Part shown: positions 1-8,006 of the stretch, one piece after another
How positions within the stretch are numbered: position 1 is the stretch's first letter
Layout of the letters: each line of letters starts with the position of its first letter
NCBI GenBank assembly: GCA_028290405.1
Contig: JAQGJX010000091.1
Span: 1-46,385, forward strand
Direction: 5' to 3'
Source: Hyphomicrobiales bacterium
Lineage (GTDB): Bacteria; Pseudomonadota; Alphaproteobacteria; Rhizobiales; Beijerinckiaceae
Length of the DNA: 46,385 nt
Notes under the pieces: generated by a model
Told to the model about the DNA's origin: nothing
Databases searched by the model: none
Seen by the model: the letters and a program-made list of their open reading frames with translations, nothing else
Translations under genes and position numbers: made by a program

Positions 1-204
1 CAGCAGTTGCAAGGTCGACGTCGGATGCATGAAGAGAAACACCGTGTCGGACGGCTTGTCGCGCGGCAGCAGCAACTGGCCTTCCAGCACCGTGCGGCCC
101 TGGCTGCCGTTGAAGCCGTAGGTCTCCGTCATCTTCAACTGTTCAGCGAAGGACAGGACGAGAGGCACGCGGTCCCAGGCGGAGCGCTGCACGTCGTTGG
201 ACAA
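1..204 (-). CDS. alpha/beta hydrolase, N-terminal part (cut by window edge)
   Basis: Reading the minus strand from a TTG at 204, an open frame runs off the window after 68 codons. A GGGAGAG Shine-Dalgarno sits 5 bases before the TTG; an internal ATG at 132 is the alternative start. The fragment ends in a hydrophobic strand followed by FLFMHPTST, which resembles the first beta strand and oxyanion-hole region (usually HG or HP) of alpha/beta hydrolases. The nucleophile elbow would lie beyond the edge, so the family call rests on a short stretch only. The gene follows the VOC gene by 20 bases on the same strand and is probably co-transcribed with it. Confidence 0.55.
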   Translation of the reverse strand, partial: MSNDVQRSAWDRVPLVLSFAEQLKMTETYGFNGSQGRTVLEGQLLLPRDKPSDTVFLFMHPTSTLQLL

Positions 205-224
205 GGGTTCTCTCCCGATGTGTC

Positions 225-749
225 TTAGTTGGACTGGCCGGCGAGGTTCGCCGTCTTGAACTTCTGCCATTCCGCAAGGTCGTGATGAGCCTCCGCGGCG
301 GCCTTGGCGAGAAAGCCCGGCTCCTCGGTGCGGGTGGTGATTTCAAGACGCAGGCCATTGGGGTCGAAGAAGTAGATGGACTGGATGAACTCGTGGTCCA
401 CCATGCCGCGCACCTCGACGCCGGCGGCCTCCAGCTTTTCCTTGTAGGCCTTCACGTGCTCGACGCTCGGCACCTGCATGGCGAAGTGCTGCACCCAGTC
501 GGGCGTGTTGGGCGAGGGCAGGGGCGCCTCGTTCTTGCCGAGGTCGAAGAACGCGATGTACGAGCCGTCGAGCATCTCGAAGAAGATATGCGCGTAAGGG
601 CCCTTCTCGCCGGAGCTCGGCACGGCCTCGACCTGCATGCAATGGACGAGCGGCAGTCCGAGCAGGTCCTCGTAGAACGCGCGCGTCTCTTCCGCGTCCC
701 GGCAGGGATAGGCGAAATGGTAGAGCTGCTGGATCGAACCCTTGCTCAT
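225..749 (-). CDS. VOC family (glyoxalase/dioxygenase-fold) protein
   Basis: 174-residue protein of the vicinal oxygen chelate superfamily, which includes glyoxalases, extradiol dioxygenases and isomerases. Two beta-alpha-beta-beta-beta modules are recognisable: residues 9-75 begin LYHFAYPCRD with the helix AFYEDLLGLPLV, and residues 86-142 begin VQHFAMQVPS and end DPNGLRLEITT. Candidate metal ligands are His11, Glu58 or Asp69, His88 and Glu136. I start at the ATG at 749 because GGGAGG lies 5 bases upstream; an in-frame ATG at 779 lacks this. It heads a minus-strand pair with the cut alpha/beta hydrolase and is divergent from the decarboxylase gene at 1058. Ring cleavage or lyase activity would fit the context, but the reaction cannot be read from the sequence. 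Confidence 0.85.
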   Translation of the reverse strand: MSKGSIQQLYHFAYPCRDAEETRAFYEDLLGLPLVHCMQVEAVPSSGEKGPYAHIFFEMLDGSYIAFFDLGKNEAPLPSPNTPDWVQHFAMQVPSVEHVKAYKEKLEAAGVEVRGMVDHEFIQSIYFFDPNGLRLEITTRTEEPGFLAKAAAEAHHDLAEWQKFKTANLAGQSN

Positions 750-1057
750 ATGTGCCTCCCGTTTGTGCAGTTCGCCCATGCTGAACGATCGCGCGCAGGA
801 CGCGACCGGCCCGCCATCAGGCCCTGGGTAGATGATGCCGCGCTCTATCGCACGACGCCCGATAAATCAATGACCCTGCTATCGCCGCGGCGCCGCTTGC
901 GGCTGGACTTGCGCTTGGGACGCAAGCACATTCGCCCACGCCGTGGGCCATTGGGACCACGCCCGGCGGCCTGTCGCGAGCGGGAAAATCTTTGCGTCCG
1001 CAAAGGCGGGGCCGTAAAGTCCAGCCCACGAAGCGGTGACGTGCGGGAGGGGTATCG
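750..1057. promoter_or_regulatory. divergent intergenic region with TTGCG/CGCAA half-sites
   Basis: This 308-base gap separates the VOC gene (minus) from the decarboxylase gene (plus) and holds no convincing gene. It contains a perfect inverted repeat at 990-1005, CTTTGCG-TC-CGCAAAG, 50 bases before the decarboxylase start. A looser pair GCTTGCG (895-901) and CGCAAGC (921-927) has another CTTGCG between them at 908-913. Five copies of the TTGCG/CGCAA core in about 110 bases look like a regulator-binding cluster. I could not place confident -35/-10 boxes. Confidence 0.45.
990..1005. promoter_or_regulatory. perfect 7+7 inverted repeat, candidate operator
   Basis: The arms CTTTGCG and CGCAAAG flank a two-base centre TC. 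Size and symmetry fit a site for a dimeric repressor (MarR, GntR or TetR type). It sits between the divergent genes and 52 bases before the decarboxylase ATG. Known gamma-resorcylate operons are controlled by a MarR-type protein (GraR), but no regulator gene is visible in this window, so the link is inference. Confidence 0.4.
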
Positions 1058-2038
1058 ATGCAGGGCAAGATCGCGCTTGAGGAGCATTTCGCCATCGAGG
1101 AGACGCTGATGGATTCAGCGGGATTCGTGCCCGACAGCTATTGGGCCGAGCTGAAGCATCGCCTGCTGGACATCCACGACACCCGCCTCAAGCTCATGGA
1201 CAAGCACGGGCTGGAGATGATGCTCCTGTCGCTCAACGCCCCCGCCGTGCAGGCCATCCCGGATATCGCCAAGGCGAACGAGATCGCCATGCGGGCCAAT
1301 GACTTTCTCGCCGAGCAGGTCGCCCGCAACCCCGGCCGCTTCCAGGCGCTGGCGGCGCTTCCCATGCAGGACCCGGACCTGGCCTCGCGCGAACTCCACC
1401 GCTGCGTCAACGAGCTTGGCTTCAAGGGCTCGCTGGTTAACGGATTTTCGCAGGTGACGCAGGCCGAGAGCGCGGTTTATTACGACCTGCCGCAATACTG
1501 GAGCTTCTGGGCCGAGGTCGAAAAGCTCGATGCCCCGTTTTACCTGCACCCGCGCAATCCGCTTCCCAGCATGTCGCAGATCTACGAGGGCCACGCCTGG
1601 CTGATGGGCCCCACGTGGGCCTTCGGGCAGGAGACCGCGGTGCATGCGCTGCGGCTCATGGGTTCAGGATTGTTTGACAAGCATCCGGGCATCAACATCA
1701 TCCTCGGCCACATGGGCGAGGGGCTGCCCTACAGCATGTGGCGCATCGACAATCGCAACGGCTGGGTGAAGGCGCCGCCGAAATATCCCGCCAAGCGCAA
1801 GATCGCGGATTATTTCCGCGAGAATTTCTACCTCACCACGTCGGGCAATTTCCGCACGCAGACCCTTATCGACGCCGTCCTTGAGATCGGCGCGGACCGC
1901 ATCCTCTTCTCGACCGACTGGCCGTTCGAGAACATCGACCATGCCTCCGACTGGTTCGACGTGGCCAGCATCAGCGAGAACGACCGGGTGAAGATCGGCC
2001 GCACGAACGCCGCCAAACTGTTCAAGCTGGATCTCTGA
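1058..2038 (+). CDS. graF: gamma-resorcylate (2,6-dihydroxybenzoate) decarboxylase, amidohydrolase family 2
   Basis: 326-residue cytosolic metal-dependent decarboxylase of the ACMSD/amidohydrolase-2 superfamily. Characterised gamma-resorcylate decarboxylases reversibly convert 2,6-dihydroxybenzoate to resorcinol and CO2 using Glu8, His10, His164, His218 and Asp287. Every one is at the identical position here: EEH at 8-10, FYLHPRNP with His164, ILGHMGEG with His218 and FSTDWPFENIDH with Asp287. Length also matches the family. The ATG at 1058 is preceded by GGGAGGGG. The next gene downstream is an alpha/beta hydrolase; the resorcinol hydroxylase, hydroxyquinol dioxygenase and maleylacetate reductase of known gra operons are absent. 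A related dihydroxybenzoate could therefore be the true substrate. The symbol follows the Rhizobium gra operon. Confidence 0.9.
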   Translation: MQGKIALEEHFAIEETLMDSAGFVPDSYWAELKHRLLDIHDTRLKLMDKHGLEMMLLSLNAPAVQAIPDIAKANEIAMRANDFLAEQVARNPGRFQALAALPMQDPDLASRELHRCVNELGFKGSLVNGFSQVTQAESAVYYDLPQYWSFWAEVEKLDAPFYLHPRNPLPSMSQIYEGHAWLMGPTWAFGQETAVHALRLMGSGLFDKHPGINIILGHMGEGLPYSMWRIDNRNGWVKAPPKYPAKRKIADYFRENFYLTTSGNFRTQTLIDAVLEIGADRILFSTDWPFENIDHASDWFDVASISENDRVKIGRTNAAKLFKLDL

Positions 2039-2143
2039 TCCAGGCGCCGCAACGACGCGCCGGCGGCTTGCCGGGGCGTGCGCCGTGCGGCATTCTGCCA
2101 AGGCCGGGCGCCAACGATGCGTCCGGCCATGGGAGGACGCAAG

Positions 2144-2959
2144 GTGACTGCACGGTCGATCGATGTTCGTGGCCGCAAGGTCGCGCTGCTTGAAAGCGGC
2201 TCCGGCGAGCCGACGCTTTACCTGCATGGATTCGCGGACGTTCATGGCGTCGATGGCGGGTGGACGCCGTTCCATGAGTCGCTGGCCGCCGCCACGCGCC
2301 TCATCGCGCCAGCCCATCCCGGCTGCAACGGCTCGGACGACTTGCCGGAGGGGCGCAGCGTCGAAGACGCGGTCTTCCATTATCTTGAAGTGCTGGACGC
2401 GCTTGGCTTGCAGCGTTTCAACCTCGTCGGCCACAGCGTCGGCGGGTGGATCGCGGCGGAGATCGCCGTTCGCCACCCTGAGAAAGTGAAGCGCCTCGCG
2501 CTCATCGGCGCCAGCGGCCTGTTCCTGCCGGGCGAACCCATCGCGGACATCTTCATGCACACGCAGCCCGAGCATGGGGTGGACTATGCGAGCCTGCGGC
2601 GCATGTTGTTCTCAGCCTCCGACGCCGCTCCTGCGCTGCGCTATTACCCGAACGGCCGCGGCGACATGGAGGAGGAGGTGCGGCGCTACCAGATGATCCG
2701 CTTCGGGTCGTTCATCGGCTTCAAGCCGCCGTATTTTTATCATCGCAGCCTGGCGGACCGGCTCTATCGCGCCAACATGCCCGCGCTGGCGATATGGGGC
2801 GCGGAAGACCGTTTCGTGCCGCGCGCCCACGGGCAGGCGTATGCGGCCGGGCTGCCCGGCTGCGCGCCCCTGCGGCTTGTCGAAGGCGCCGGGCACGCGG
2901 CGCATCTGGAAGCCCCGCGCGAATGCGCGCAGGCGCTCGCCAGCTTCCTTGCGGTCTGA
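2144..2959 (+). CDS. alpha/beta hydrolase (meta-cleavage-product-hydrolase-like)
   Basis: 271-residue alpha/beta hydrolase. The catalytic triad is readable: nucleophile Ser98 in GHSVGG, acid Asp222 in WGAEDRFVP and base His251 in EGAGHAAH; the oxyanion region is LHGFADVHG near residue 28. The size and triad spacing resemble hydrolases that cleave C-C or ester bonds in aromatic degradation, but substrate cannot be read. I start at the GTG at 2144 because GGGAGG lies 7 bases upstream; ATG codons at 2117 and 2129 are in frame but overlap this ribosome site. It lies 105 bases after the decarboxylase on the same strand and converges with the TRAP permease, with only three bases between stops. Confidence 0.87.
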   Translation: MTARSIDVRGRKVALLESGSGEPTLYLHGFADVHGVDGGWTPFHESLAAATRLIAPAHPGCNGSDDLPEGRSVEDAVFHYLEVLDALGLQRFNLVGHSVGGWIAAEIAVRHPEKVKRLALIGASGLFLPGEPIADIFMHTQPEHGVDYASLRRMLFSASDAAPALRYYPNGRGDMEEEVRRYQMIRFGSFIGFKPPYFYHRSLADRLYRANMPALAIWGAEDRFVPRAHGQAYAAGLPGCAPLRLVEGAGHAAHLEAPRECAQALASFLAV

Positions 2960-2962
2960 CGG

Positions 2963-4270
2963 TCAGCGCGAGAGGAGCAGCTTCGGCAGGAACAGCACAA
3001 TCTGCGGGAAGGCCGTCAGCAGGACGATGCACAGCAGCATCGGGATGACGAAGATGATGGAGCCCTTCGTCACGTCATGCATGCTGACGTCCTTGGCGAC
3101 GGACTTCAGCACGAACAGGTTGAACCCGACCGGCGGCGTGATGGCGGCGATCTCCGACTGGATGGTGACGATGATCCCGAACCACACGGGATCGTAGCCG
3201 AGCGTGATGATCGTCTTCAGGAAGATCGGGATCACGATCACCACGATGCTGCCGGGGTCCATGAACATGCCAAGGACGAGCAGCACGAGGTTGATCACCA
3301 CCATGATGCCCCAGGCGGGCAACGGCAGCGCGGTCAGCGCGTCCGACATGGCCTGCGGCACGCCGAGCCGCGACAGCAGGAACGAGCTGAACAGGCCGCC
3401 GATCAGGAGCAGCATGAACATGGCCGTGGTGCGCACGGTGCGATCGAGGCTGCGCATCAGCGCGGACCGGTTCATCTGCCCCATCACGATGGCGATGAGC
3501 AGCGCGCCGCCAGCGCCGATGGCGCCCGCCTCGGTGGGAGTCGCGATGCCTTTGTAAATGGAGCCGATCACCACGAAGGCGAGAACCAGCACAGGCGCCA
3601 CGCGGCCGAGCGCGCCGAACCGCTCGCCCCAGCTCGGACGCTCCAGCAAGGGCGGCGCGGCCGCGGGGTTGCGCAGCACGATGCCGACGACGGTCAGCGA
3701 CAGGAGGGTCGCCAGCAGGATGCCGGGCACGATGCCGCCGATGAAGAGGTGGCCGATGGACGTGTCGGTGATGACGCCATAGACGATCATCGCAATGCTG
3801 GGCGGAATCAGAATGCCCAGCGTGCCGCCTGCCGCCGTGCTGCCGAGCGCAAGCGACTTGTCATAGCCGCGTTTCACCATCTGGGGGATGGCCATGGAGC
3901 CGATCGTCGTGGCCGTGACGGGGCTTGAGCCGCACACCGACCCGAAGATCGCGCAGGCCCAGATGGTGCCCACAGCGAGCGCGCCCGGCAGCCGCCGCAG
4001 CCAGACTTCGGCGGCGCGGAACAGGTCTGCGCCGATCCGCGTCGAGGCCAGGATCTCGCCCATGAGGATGAACAGCGGCACCACCACCAGAATGAAGCTG
4101 GTGGACAGCGAGAACGCGATGGTGGCGAGCTGGCTTACGGCGCCCGGCGACACGAACGCCGCGACGCCGAAATAGCCCACCATGGCGAGCGCCACGCCCA
4201 CCGGCGTGCGCAGCACCAGCAGCGTCATGAGGACAAGCAGGAAGACGCCGAAGCTCAGGAACGGGTTCAT
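2963..4270 (-). CDS. TRAP transporter large permease (DctM family)
   Basis: 435-residue integral membrane protein with about 12 hydrophobic segments, starting MNPFLSFGVFLLVLMTLLV. The typical DctM stretches are visible, such as GSVCGSSPVTATTIGSMAIP, GILIPPS and TPTEAGAIGAGGALL. With the small permease it forms the secondary transporter that uses an ion gradient to import organic acids delivered by a periplasmic receptor. The ATG has CGGAGA upstream and begins 12 bases after the small permease ends, so the pair is one operon. The likely partner receptor is the DctP gene at 5013, divergently transcribed. The cargo is unknown; the neighbouring decarboxylase and E1 genes suggest an aromatic or oxo acid. 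Confidence 0.95.
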   Translation of the reverse strand: MNPFLSFGVFLLVLMTLLVLRTPVGVALAMVGYFGVAAFVSPGAVSQLATIAFSLSTSFILVVVPLFILMGEILASTRIGADLFRAAEVWLRRLPGALAVGTIWACAIFGSVCGSSPVTATTIGSMAIPQMVKRGYDKSLALGSTAAGGTLGILIPPSIAMIVYGVITDTSIGHLFIGGIVPGILLATLLSLTVVGIVLRNPAAAPPLLERPSWGERFGALGRVAPVLVLAFVVIGSIYKGIATPTEAGAIGAGGALLIAIVMGQMNRSALMRSLDRTVRTTAMFMLLLIGGLFSSFLLSRLGVPQAMSDALTALPLPAWGIMVVINLVLLVLGMFMDPGSIVVIVIPIFLKTIITLGYDPVWFGIIVTIQSEIAAITPPVGFNLFVLKSVAKDVSMHDVTKGSIIFVIPMLLCIVLLTAFPQIVLFLPKLLLSR

Positions 4271-4282
4271 GCGTGTCTCCGT

Positions 4283-4828
4283 TCAATGGCCAAGGACGAC
4301 GGGTTCGGACCAGCTGTCCGGCGGCGTCGTCGCAAAGCGCAGGAATTGGAGCGCCGCGACGACGAGGAACATGAACGCTCCCAGCGGCCCGATCCAGAGG
4401 ACCTGCGCCAGGGGAAACATCACCATCCCGAAGGACAGCTCGTCCGTTTCCACCACATGCGCGTAGTGCCGCGCGACGAAGTAGAAGAATACGCCCGCGA
4501 ACAGCACCGTGATAGCCTTCCCCAGCATTCTCTGCGCCTTGCGCAGGGGACGGGGGATGAGCGGATCGAACAGGTCCACCTCCACATGGCTGCCGCTTTC
4601 CAGCGCAGGAGCCAGCCCAAGGAAGAAGACGAACGCGAGGATGAAGCAGCTCGTGTCCTGCACCCATTCGAGCGGTTCGGATTGAACATAACGGAAGAAC
4701 ACGTCGGCCAGGATGATGCCCGCCACCACGAGAAGCAGCGCGCAGGCGGCCAGAACGAAGATGCGGTTGACGACGTTGACGCCGCGCTCGGCCAGCGCAA
4801 GCCAGCCCCTGTCCTCGACCTGGGTCAT
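4283..4828 (-). CDS. TRAP transporter small permease (DctQ family)
   Basis: 181-residue membrane protein with four predicted transmembrane helices, beginning near residues 20-40 (NRIFVLAACALLLVVAGIIL) and including the family-typical segment DVFFRYV near 45. The hydrophilic N-terminus (MTQVEDRGWLALAERG) is cytoplasmic. DctQ subunits support the large permease and do not transport alone. The ATG at 4828 has GGAGG 6 bases upstream and leads the dctQ-dctM operon, which reads away from the receptor gene. The 184-base gap to the receptor start is the shared control region. Confidence 0.93.
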   Translation of the reverse strand: MTQVEDRGWLALAERGVNVVNRIFVLAACALLLVVAGIILADVFFRYVQSEPLEWVQDTSCFILAFVFFLGLAPALESGSHVEVDLFDPLIPRPLRKAQRMLGKAITVLFAGVFFYFVARHYAHVVETDELSFGMVMFPLAQVLWIGPLGAFMFLVVAALQFLRFATTPPDSWSEPVVLGH

Positions 4829-4930
4829 CGCTTCCTCCGCTTGCGGCCTGAACGGCGCACCGCCCGACCTTGATTTTCAATATCGGTAACATGGCGCCTC
4901 AAGGGCGACAATAGCGTGCGCATGCGCCCA

Positions 4931-4958
4931 TTGATCCGCCGCGCGGGCGTGCTAGTCT
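4931..4958 (+). promoter_or_regulatory. candidate sigma-70 promoter for the DctP operon
   Basis: TTGATC at 4931-4936, a 16-base spacer and TAGTCT at 4953-4958 form a fair -35/-10 pair, placing a start near 4965, about 48 bases before the receptor ATG. A TGCGCA palindrome lies just upstream at 4917-4922. This is pattern matching by eye in GC-rich DNA. Confidence 0.4.
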
Positions 4959-5012
4959 GCCGTCCAATAGTTGCGCGCCGCACAAAGACGCGCACGACAT
5001 CGGGAGGAATCC

Positions 5013-6017
5013 ATGGGCGTTTTCACGCGTCTTTGTTCCATGAAGTCATTGCTGGGCGCGGCCGTGCTGGCTGGCGCGTTCGGCGCCGCTCCTGCGCGCG
5101 CCGAGACGATCGAGTTCGCCGTCTGGTACAGCGAACGCGACTTCTATGCGGACTTCATTCGCGATTGGGCGGCGGAGGTCGGCAAGCGCACGCAAGGGCG
5201 CGTGAACGTGAAGCTGCACTTCTCGGGCGCGCTCACCTCGGCGAAGGAAACCGTCGCGGCGGTGCGCACCGGGGCTGTGGGCGGCGGCACGACCAGCGTG
5301 AGTTTCGTCACCGGAATCGTGAAGGAGACCTCCTATATGGAGCCGATCTTCTGGATTCCCGACAACCCCGACGTCGCCACCCGCACCGTGCAGCAGATCA
5401 CCCCCAAGATCGCGGAGCGCCTGCGGACGCATAATCTTGAACTCATGTTCATGATGCCGTCGGCCGGGGTCATCGCCGCCTGCGTCAACGACCATGTGAA
5501 GGACCCCGCCGACTGGAAGGGCCGCAAGGTGCGCGCCGCCGGGCGCTGGCAGGGCGTGCAGATGCGCCTGCTCGGCGCGACGGCCGTGGCCATCGATCCC
5601 GGCGAGGTCTATATCGCGCTGCAAAACAAGACTGTGGACTGCACGCTTTTCCTCGCCAACCTCGCGCTTTCGGGCAAGATCCACGAGGTGGCGCCGAACA
5701 TCACGTATTTCCGCGAAGGCGTGAATTCGTCGCTCTATTTCGTCAACGCCGACGCGTGGAAGAAGATTTCGCCCGAGGACCGGAAGGTCATCGGCGAAAT
5801 TTCGCAAGAGACCGTGGCCAAGACGGCTCCCAAGCAGGTGGAGCAGCAGGAAGCCGCCATCCAGCAACTTGAGAAGGCGGGCGCGAAGGTCTACCGCGCC
5901 ACCGACGCGCAAATCGCCGCCACCAAGAAAGCCGTTGCGCCCGTGTGGGATCAGGTGCGCACCTTCGTGGGGCCCAGCGGCGACGAGATCAGGGACATCC
6001 TGATGAAGAACTGGTGA
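5013..6017 (+). CDS. TRAP transporter substrate-binding protein (DctP family)
   Basis: 334-residue periplasmic receptor. A signal peptide is clear: positive start, hydrophobic core MKSLLGAAVLAGAFGAA and a cut after ARA near residue 30. The mature part has the DctP organisation, including the GRKVRAAGRW stretch near 170-179, where this family places the arginine that clamps a substrate carboxylate. GGGAGGA before the ATG at 5013 decides the start. The gene is divergent from its probable permeases (2963-4828). Its TGA overlaps the GTG start of the downstream E1 alpha gene, so transport and dehydrogenase are probably co-expressed. The cargo is probably an organic acid. Confidence 0.93.
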   Translation: MGVFTRLCSMKSLLGAAVLAGAFGAAPARAETIEFAVWYSERDFYADFIRDWAAEVGKRTQGRVNVKLHFSGALTSAKETVAAVRTGAVGGGTTSVSFVTGIVKETSYMEPIFWIPDNPDVATRTVQQITPKIAERLRTHNLELMFMMPSAGVIAACVNDHVKDPADWKGRKVRAAGRWQGVQMRLLGATAVAIDPGEVYIALQNKTVDCTLFLANLALSGKIHEVAPNITYFREGVNSSLYFVNADAWKKISPEDRKVIGEISQETVAKTAPKQVEQQEAAIQQLEKAGAKVYRATDAQIAATKKAVAPVWDQVRTFVGPSGDEIRDILMKNW

Positions 6018-7000
6018 CGGCGCAAAGCGTCAAAACACCGGACGCGCCCGCGCCCGCGAAGCTTCTGGAGATGCACCGCGCCATGGTGCTCATCCGCCGC
6101 TTCGAGGAAGCGGTGCGCGTGCTGGCGACCGCAGGCGCCGTGCCCGGCCTCGTGCATCTGTGCGCCGGGCAGGAGGCGACCAACGTGGGGGTTATCGCGG
6201 CGCTTGAGCCGCGCGACGCGATCGCCAGCCACCATCGCGGCCACGGCCATTGCCTCGCGCGCGGCGCGCCCGTGGATGGCCTGATGGCGGAGATCCTCGG
6301 CAAGGAGACCGGCATGTGCGGCGGCCGCAGCGGCTCGATGCATGTGATCGATCTCGAGCGCAACAACCTCGGCACAAACGGCATCGTGGGCGGCGGCATT
6401 CCGCTGGCCGCGGGGGCTGCGCTGTCGGCGCGCGCGCGCGGCTCCGACGCGGCAAGCGTGTGCTTCTTCGGCGACGGCGCGCTGAACCAGGGGCTGCTGC
6501 ACGAGTGCATGAATATGGCGGCCATCTGGAAGCTGGCGGTCGTCTTCGTGTGCGAGAACAACGGCTATGGCGAGTTCACCGCCATCGACGACGTGACGGC
6601 GGGCCCAAGCCTGCTGGCGCGCGGCGAGGTCTTCGGCATTCCCTCCAGCATGGTCGACGGAATGGACGTGCGCGCCGTGCACGAGGCAGCGCGCGGCGCC
6701 GTGGCGCGAGCCCGCGCCGGGCAGGGGCCGAGCTTCATCATCTGCAACACCTGGCGCTTCGGCGGCCATCACGTGGGCGACAAGCAGGATTACAAGGACG
6801 ATGCGGAAGCCCGCGCGTGGCGCGCGCGCGACCCCATCCTCAAGTCCGCAGCGCAATTGCAGGACGAAGGCCACGCAAGCGAAGCGGACTTGCGCGCTGT
6901 GGAGCACGAGGCGGACGCGCTGGTGAAGCGCGCCGTCGAGGCCGCCCGCGCCGCGCCGGAGCCCGCGCCGCAGCGGCTTCTGGAGCACGTCCATGGCTGA
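6014..7000 (+). CDS. thiamine-diphosphate dehydrogenase E1 alpha subunit (first pair)
   Basis: 328-residue alpha subunit of a pyruvate/acetoin/2-oxoacid dehydrogenase-type E1. The cofactor motif is intact: GDG at 153-155 followed by ENN at 181-183. Other typical parts are SHHRGHGH near 72-79 and GGRSGSMH at 103-110. I use the GTG at 6014, which overlaps the stop of the receptor gene in GTGA; an ATG at 6071 would trim 19 residues. It overlaps the beta subunit gene by 8 bases. E1 heterotetramers decarboxylate a 2-oxoacid, or cleave acetoin, and pass the acyl group to a lipoyl E2. No E2 or E3 gene lies nearby, so an E2 encoded elsewhere or an artificial-acceptor-type reaction is needed. Confidence 0.93.
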   Translation: MTAQSVKTPDAPAPAKLLEMHRAMVLIRRFEEAVRVLATAGAVPGLVHLCAGQEATNVGVIAALEPRDAIASHHRGHGHCLARGAPVDGLMAEILGKETGMCGGRSGSMHVIDLERNNLGTNGIVGGGIPLAAGAALSARARGSDAASVCFFGDGALNQGLLHECMNMAAIWKLAVVFVCENNGYGEFTAIDDVTAGPSLLARGEVFGIPSSMVDGMDVRAVHEAARGAVARARAGQGPSFIICNTWRFGGHHVGDKQDYKDDAEARAWRARDPILKSAAQLQDEGHASEADLRAVEHEADALVKRAVEAARAAPEPAPQRLLEHVHG

Positions 7001-7973
7001 GCCGCGCATGCTGACGTACCGCGAGGCGGTGCTGGACGCACTGTTCGCCGAGATGCGCGCGGATCCTGCCGTCATGATCATCGGCGAGGACGTCGGCGCC
7101 GCAGGCGGCGTGTTCAAGCAAACAGAGGGCCTGTTTGCGGAGTTCGGCGCGCTGCGCGTGGTCGACACGCCCATCTCGGAGCCCGGGGCGTTCGGCATGG
7201 CGGTCGGGGCCGCTATGACCGGCATGCGGCCCGTCTTCGAGGTCATGTTCGGCGACTTCATGACGCTGTGCATGGACCAGCTCGTCAACCAGGCGGCGAA
7301 GGTGCGTTACATGTCGAACGGGCGCGCCGGCGTCCCGCTCGTCCTGCGCACCACCATGGGCACGGGCGCAAACCTGGGCCCGCAGCATTCGCAGGGCTTT
7401 TATGCGTGGGCAGCACATGTGCCGGGCCTCAAGGTCGTTGCGCCCGCCACCCCGCAGGACGCCCACGACCTGATGCGCGCCGCGATTCGCGACGACGACC
7501 CCGTGCTGTTTTTCGAGGACCGCATGCTTTACACGGCGCGCGGCCCCGTCGTCGCGGGCGAGCCGCAAACGCTGGGCCGCGCGCGCGTCGTGCGCCAGGG
7601 CCGCGACGTCACCATCGTGGCCATCGGCCGCATGGTGGCGTTCGCGCAGGCGGCGGCGGAGGAGCTTGCGCGCGAAGGCGTCGAGGTCGAGATCGTCGAT
7701 CCGCGCACCATTGCGCCGCTGGACAGGCGGACGATCATCGCCTCCGTGAAGCGAACCCACCGTGCGCTCGTGGTCGACGGCGCGCCGCTCGCCTATGGGG
7801 TCACGGGGGAGATTGCGTCCATCATCGCCGAGGAGGCGTTCGACTGGCTGGATGCGCCGGTGTCGCGGCTGGGCGCTGCGAACGTTCCCGTTCCCATCAG
7901 CCGCTCGCTGGAGCCGTTGTCGCGGCCCGATGCGAGCGCGATAGCGCAGCGCGTCCGAGCCATGCTAGCCTGA
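6993..7973 (+). CDS. thiamine-diphosphate dehydrogenase E1 beta subunit (first pair)
   Basis: 326-residue beta subunit with the transketolase pyrimidine-binding domain in the N-terminal half and the transketolase C-terminal domain after about residue 190. Canonical features are present: GEDVG at 31-35, the TPISE glutamate at 63 that activates thiamine diphosphate, NQAAKVRYM at 99-107 and QHSQ at 131-134. The start ATG lies inside the end of the alpha gene (8-base overlap), so the two are translationally coupled. The pair looks fully functional, most like acetoin or branched-chain/pyruvate E1 enzymes; the exact substrate cannot be told. Confidence 0.93.
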   Translation: MAEPRMLTYREAVLDALFAEMRADPAVMIIGEDVGAAGGVFKQTEGLFAEFGALRVVDTPISEPGAFGMAVGAAMTGMRPVFEVMFGDFMTLCMDQLVNQAAKVRYMSNGRAGVPLVLRTTMGTGANLGPQHSQGFYAWAAHVPGLKVVAPATPQDAHDLMRAAIRDDDPVLFFEDRMLYTARGPVVAGEPQTLGRARVVRQGRDVTIVAIGRMVAFAQAAAEELAREGVEVEIVDPRTIAPLDRRTIIASVKRTHRALVVDGAPLAYGVTGEIASIIAEEAFDWLDAPVSRLGAANVPVPISRSLEPLSRPDASAIAQRVRAMLA

Positions 7974-8006
7974 ATGAAACAAGCAATGAAAACATCCGGA
8001 GGAGAC

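Noticed and set aside
4829-5012. Thiamine (TPP) riboswitch upstream of the E1 operon
   Set aside because: No CUGAGA or comparable THI-box core is seen in the leader.
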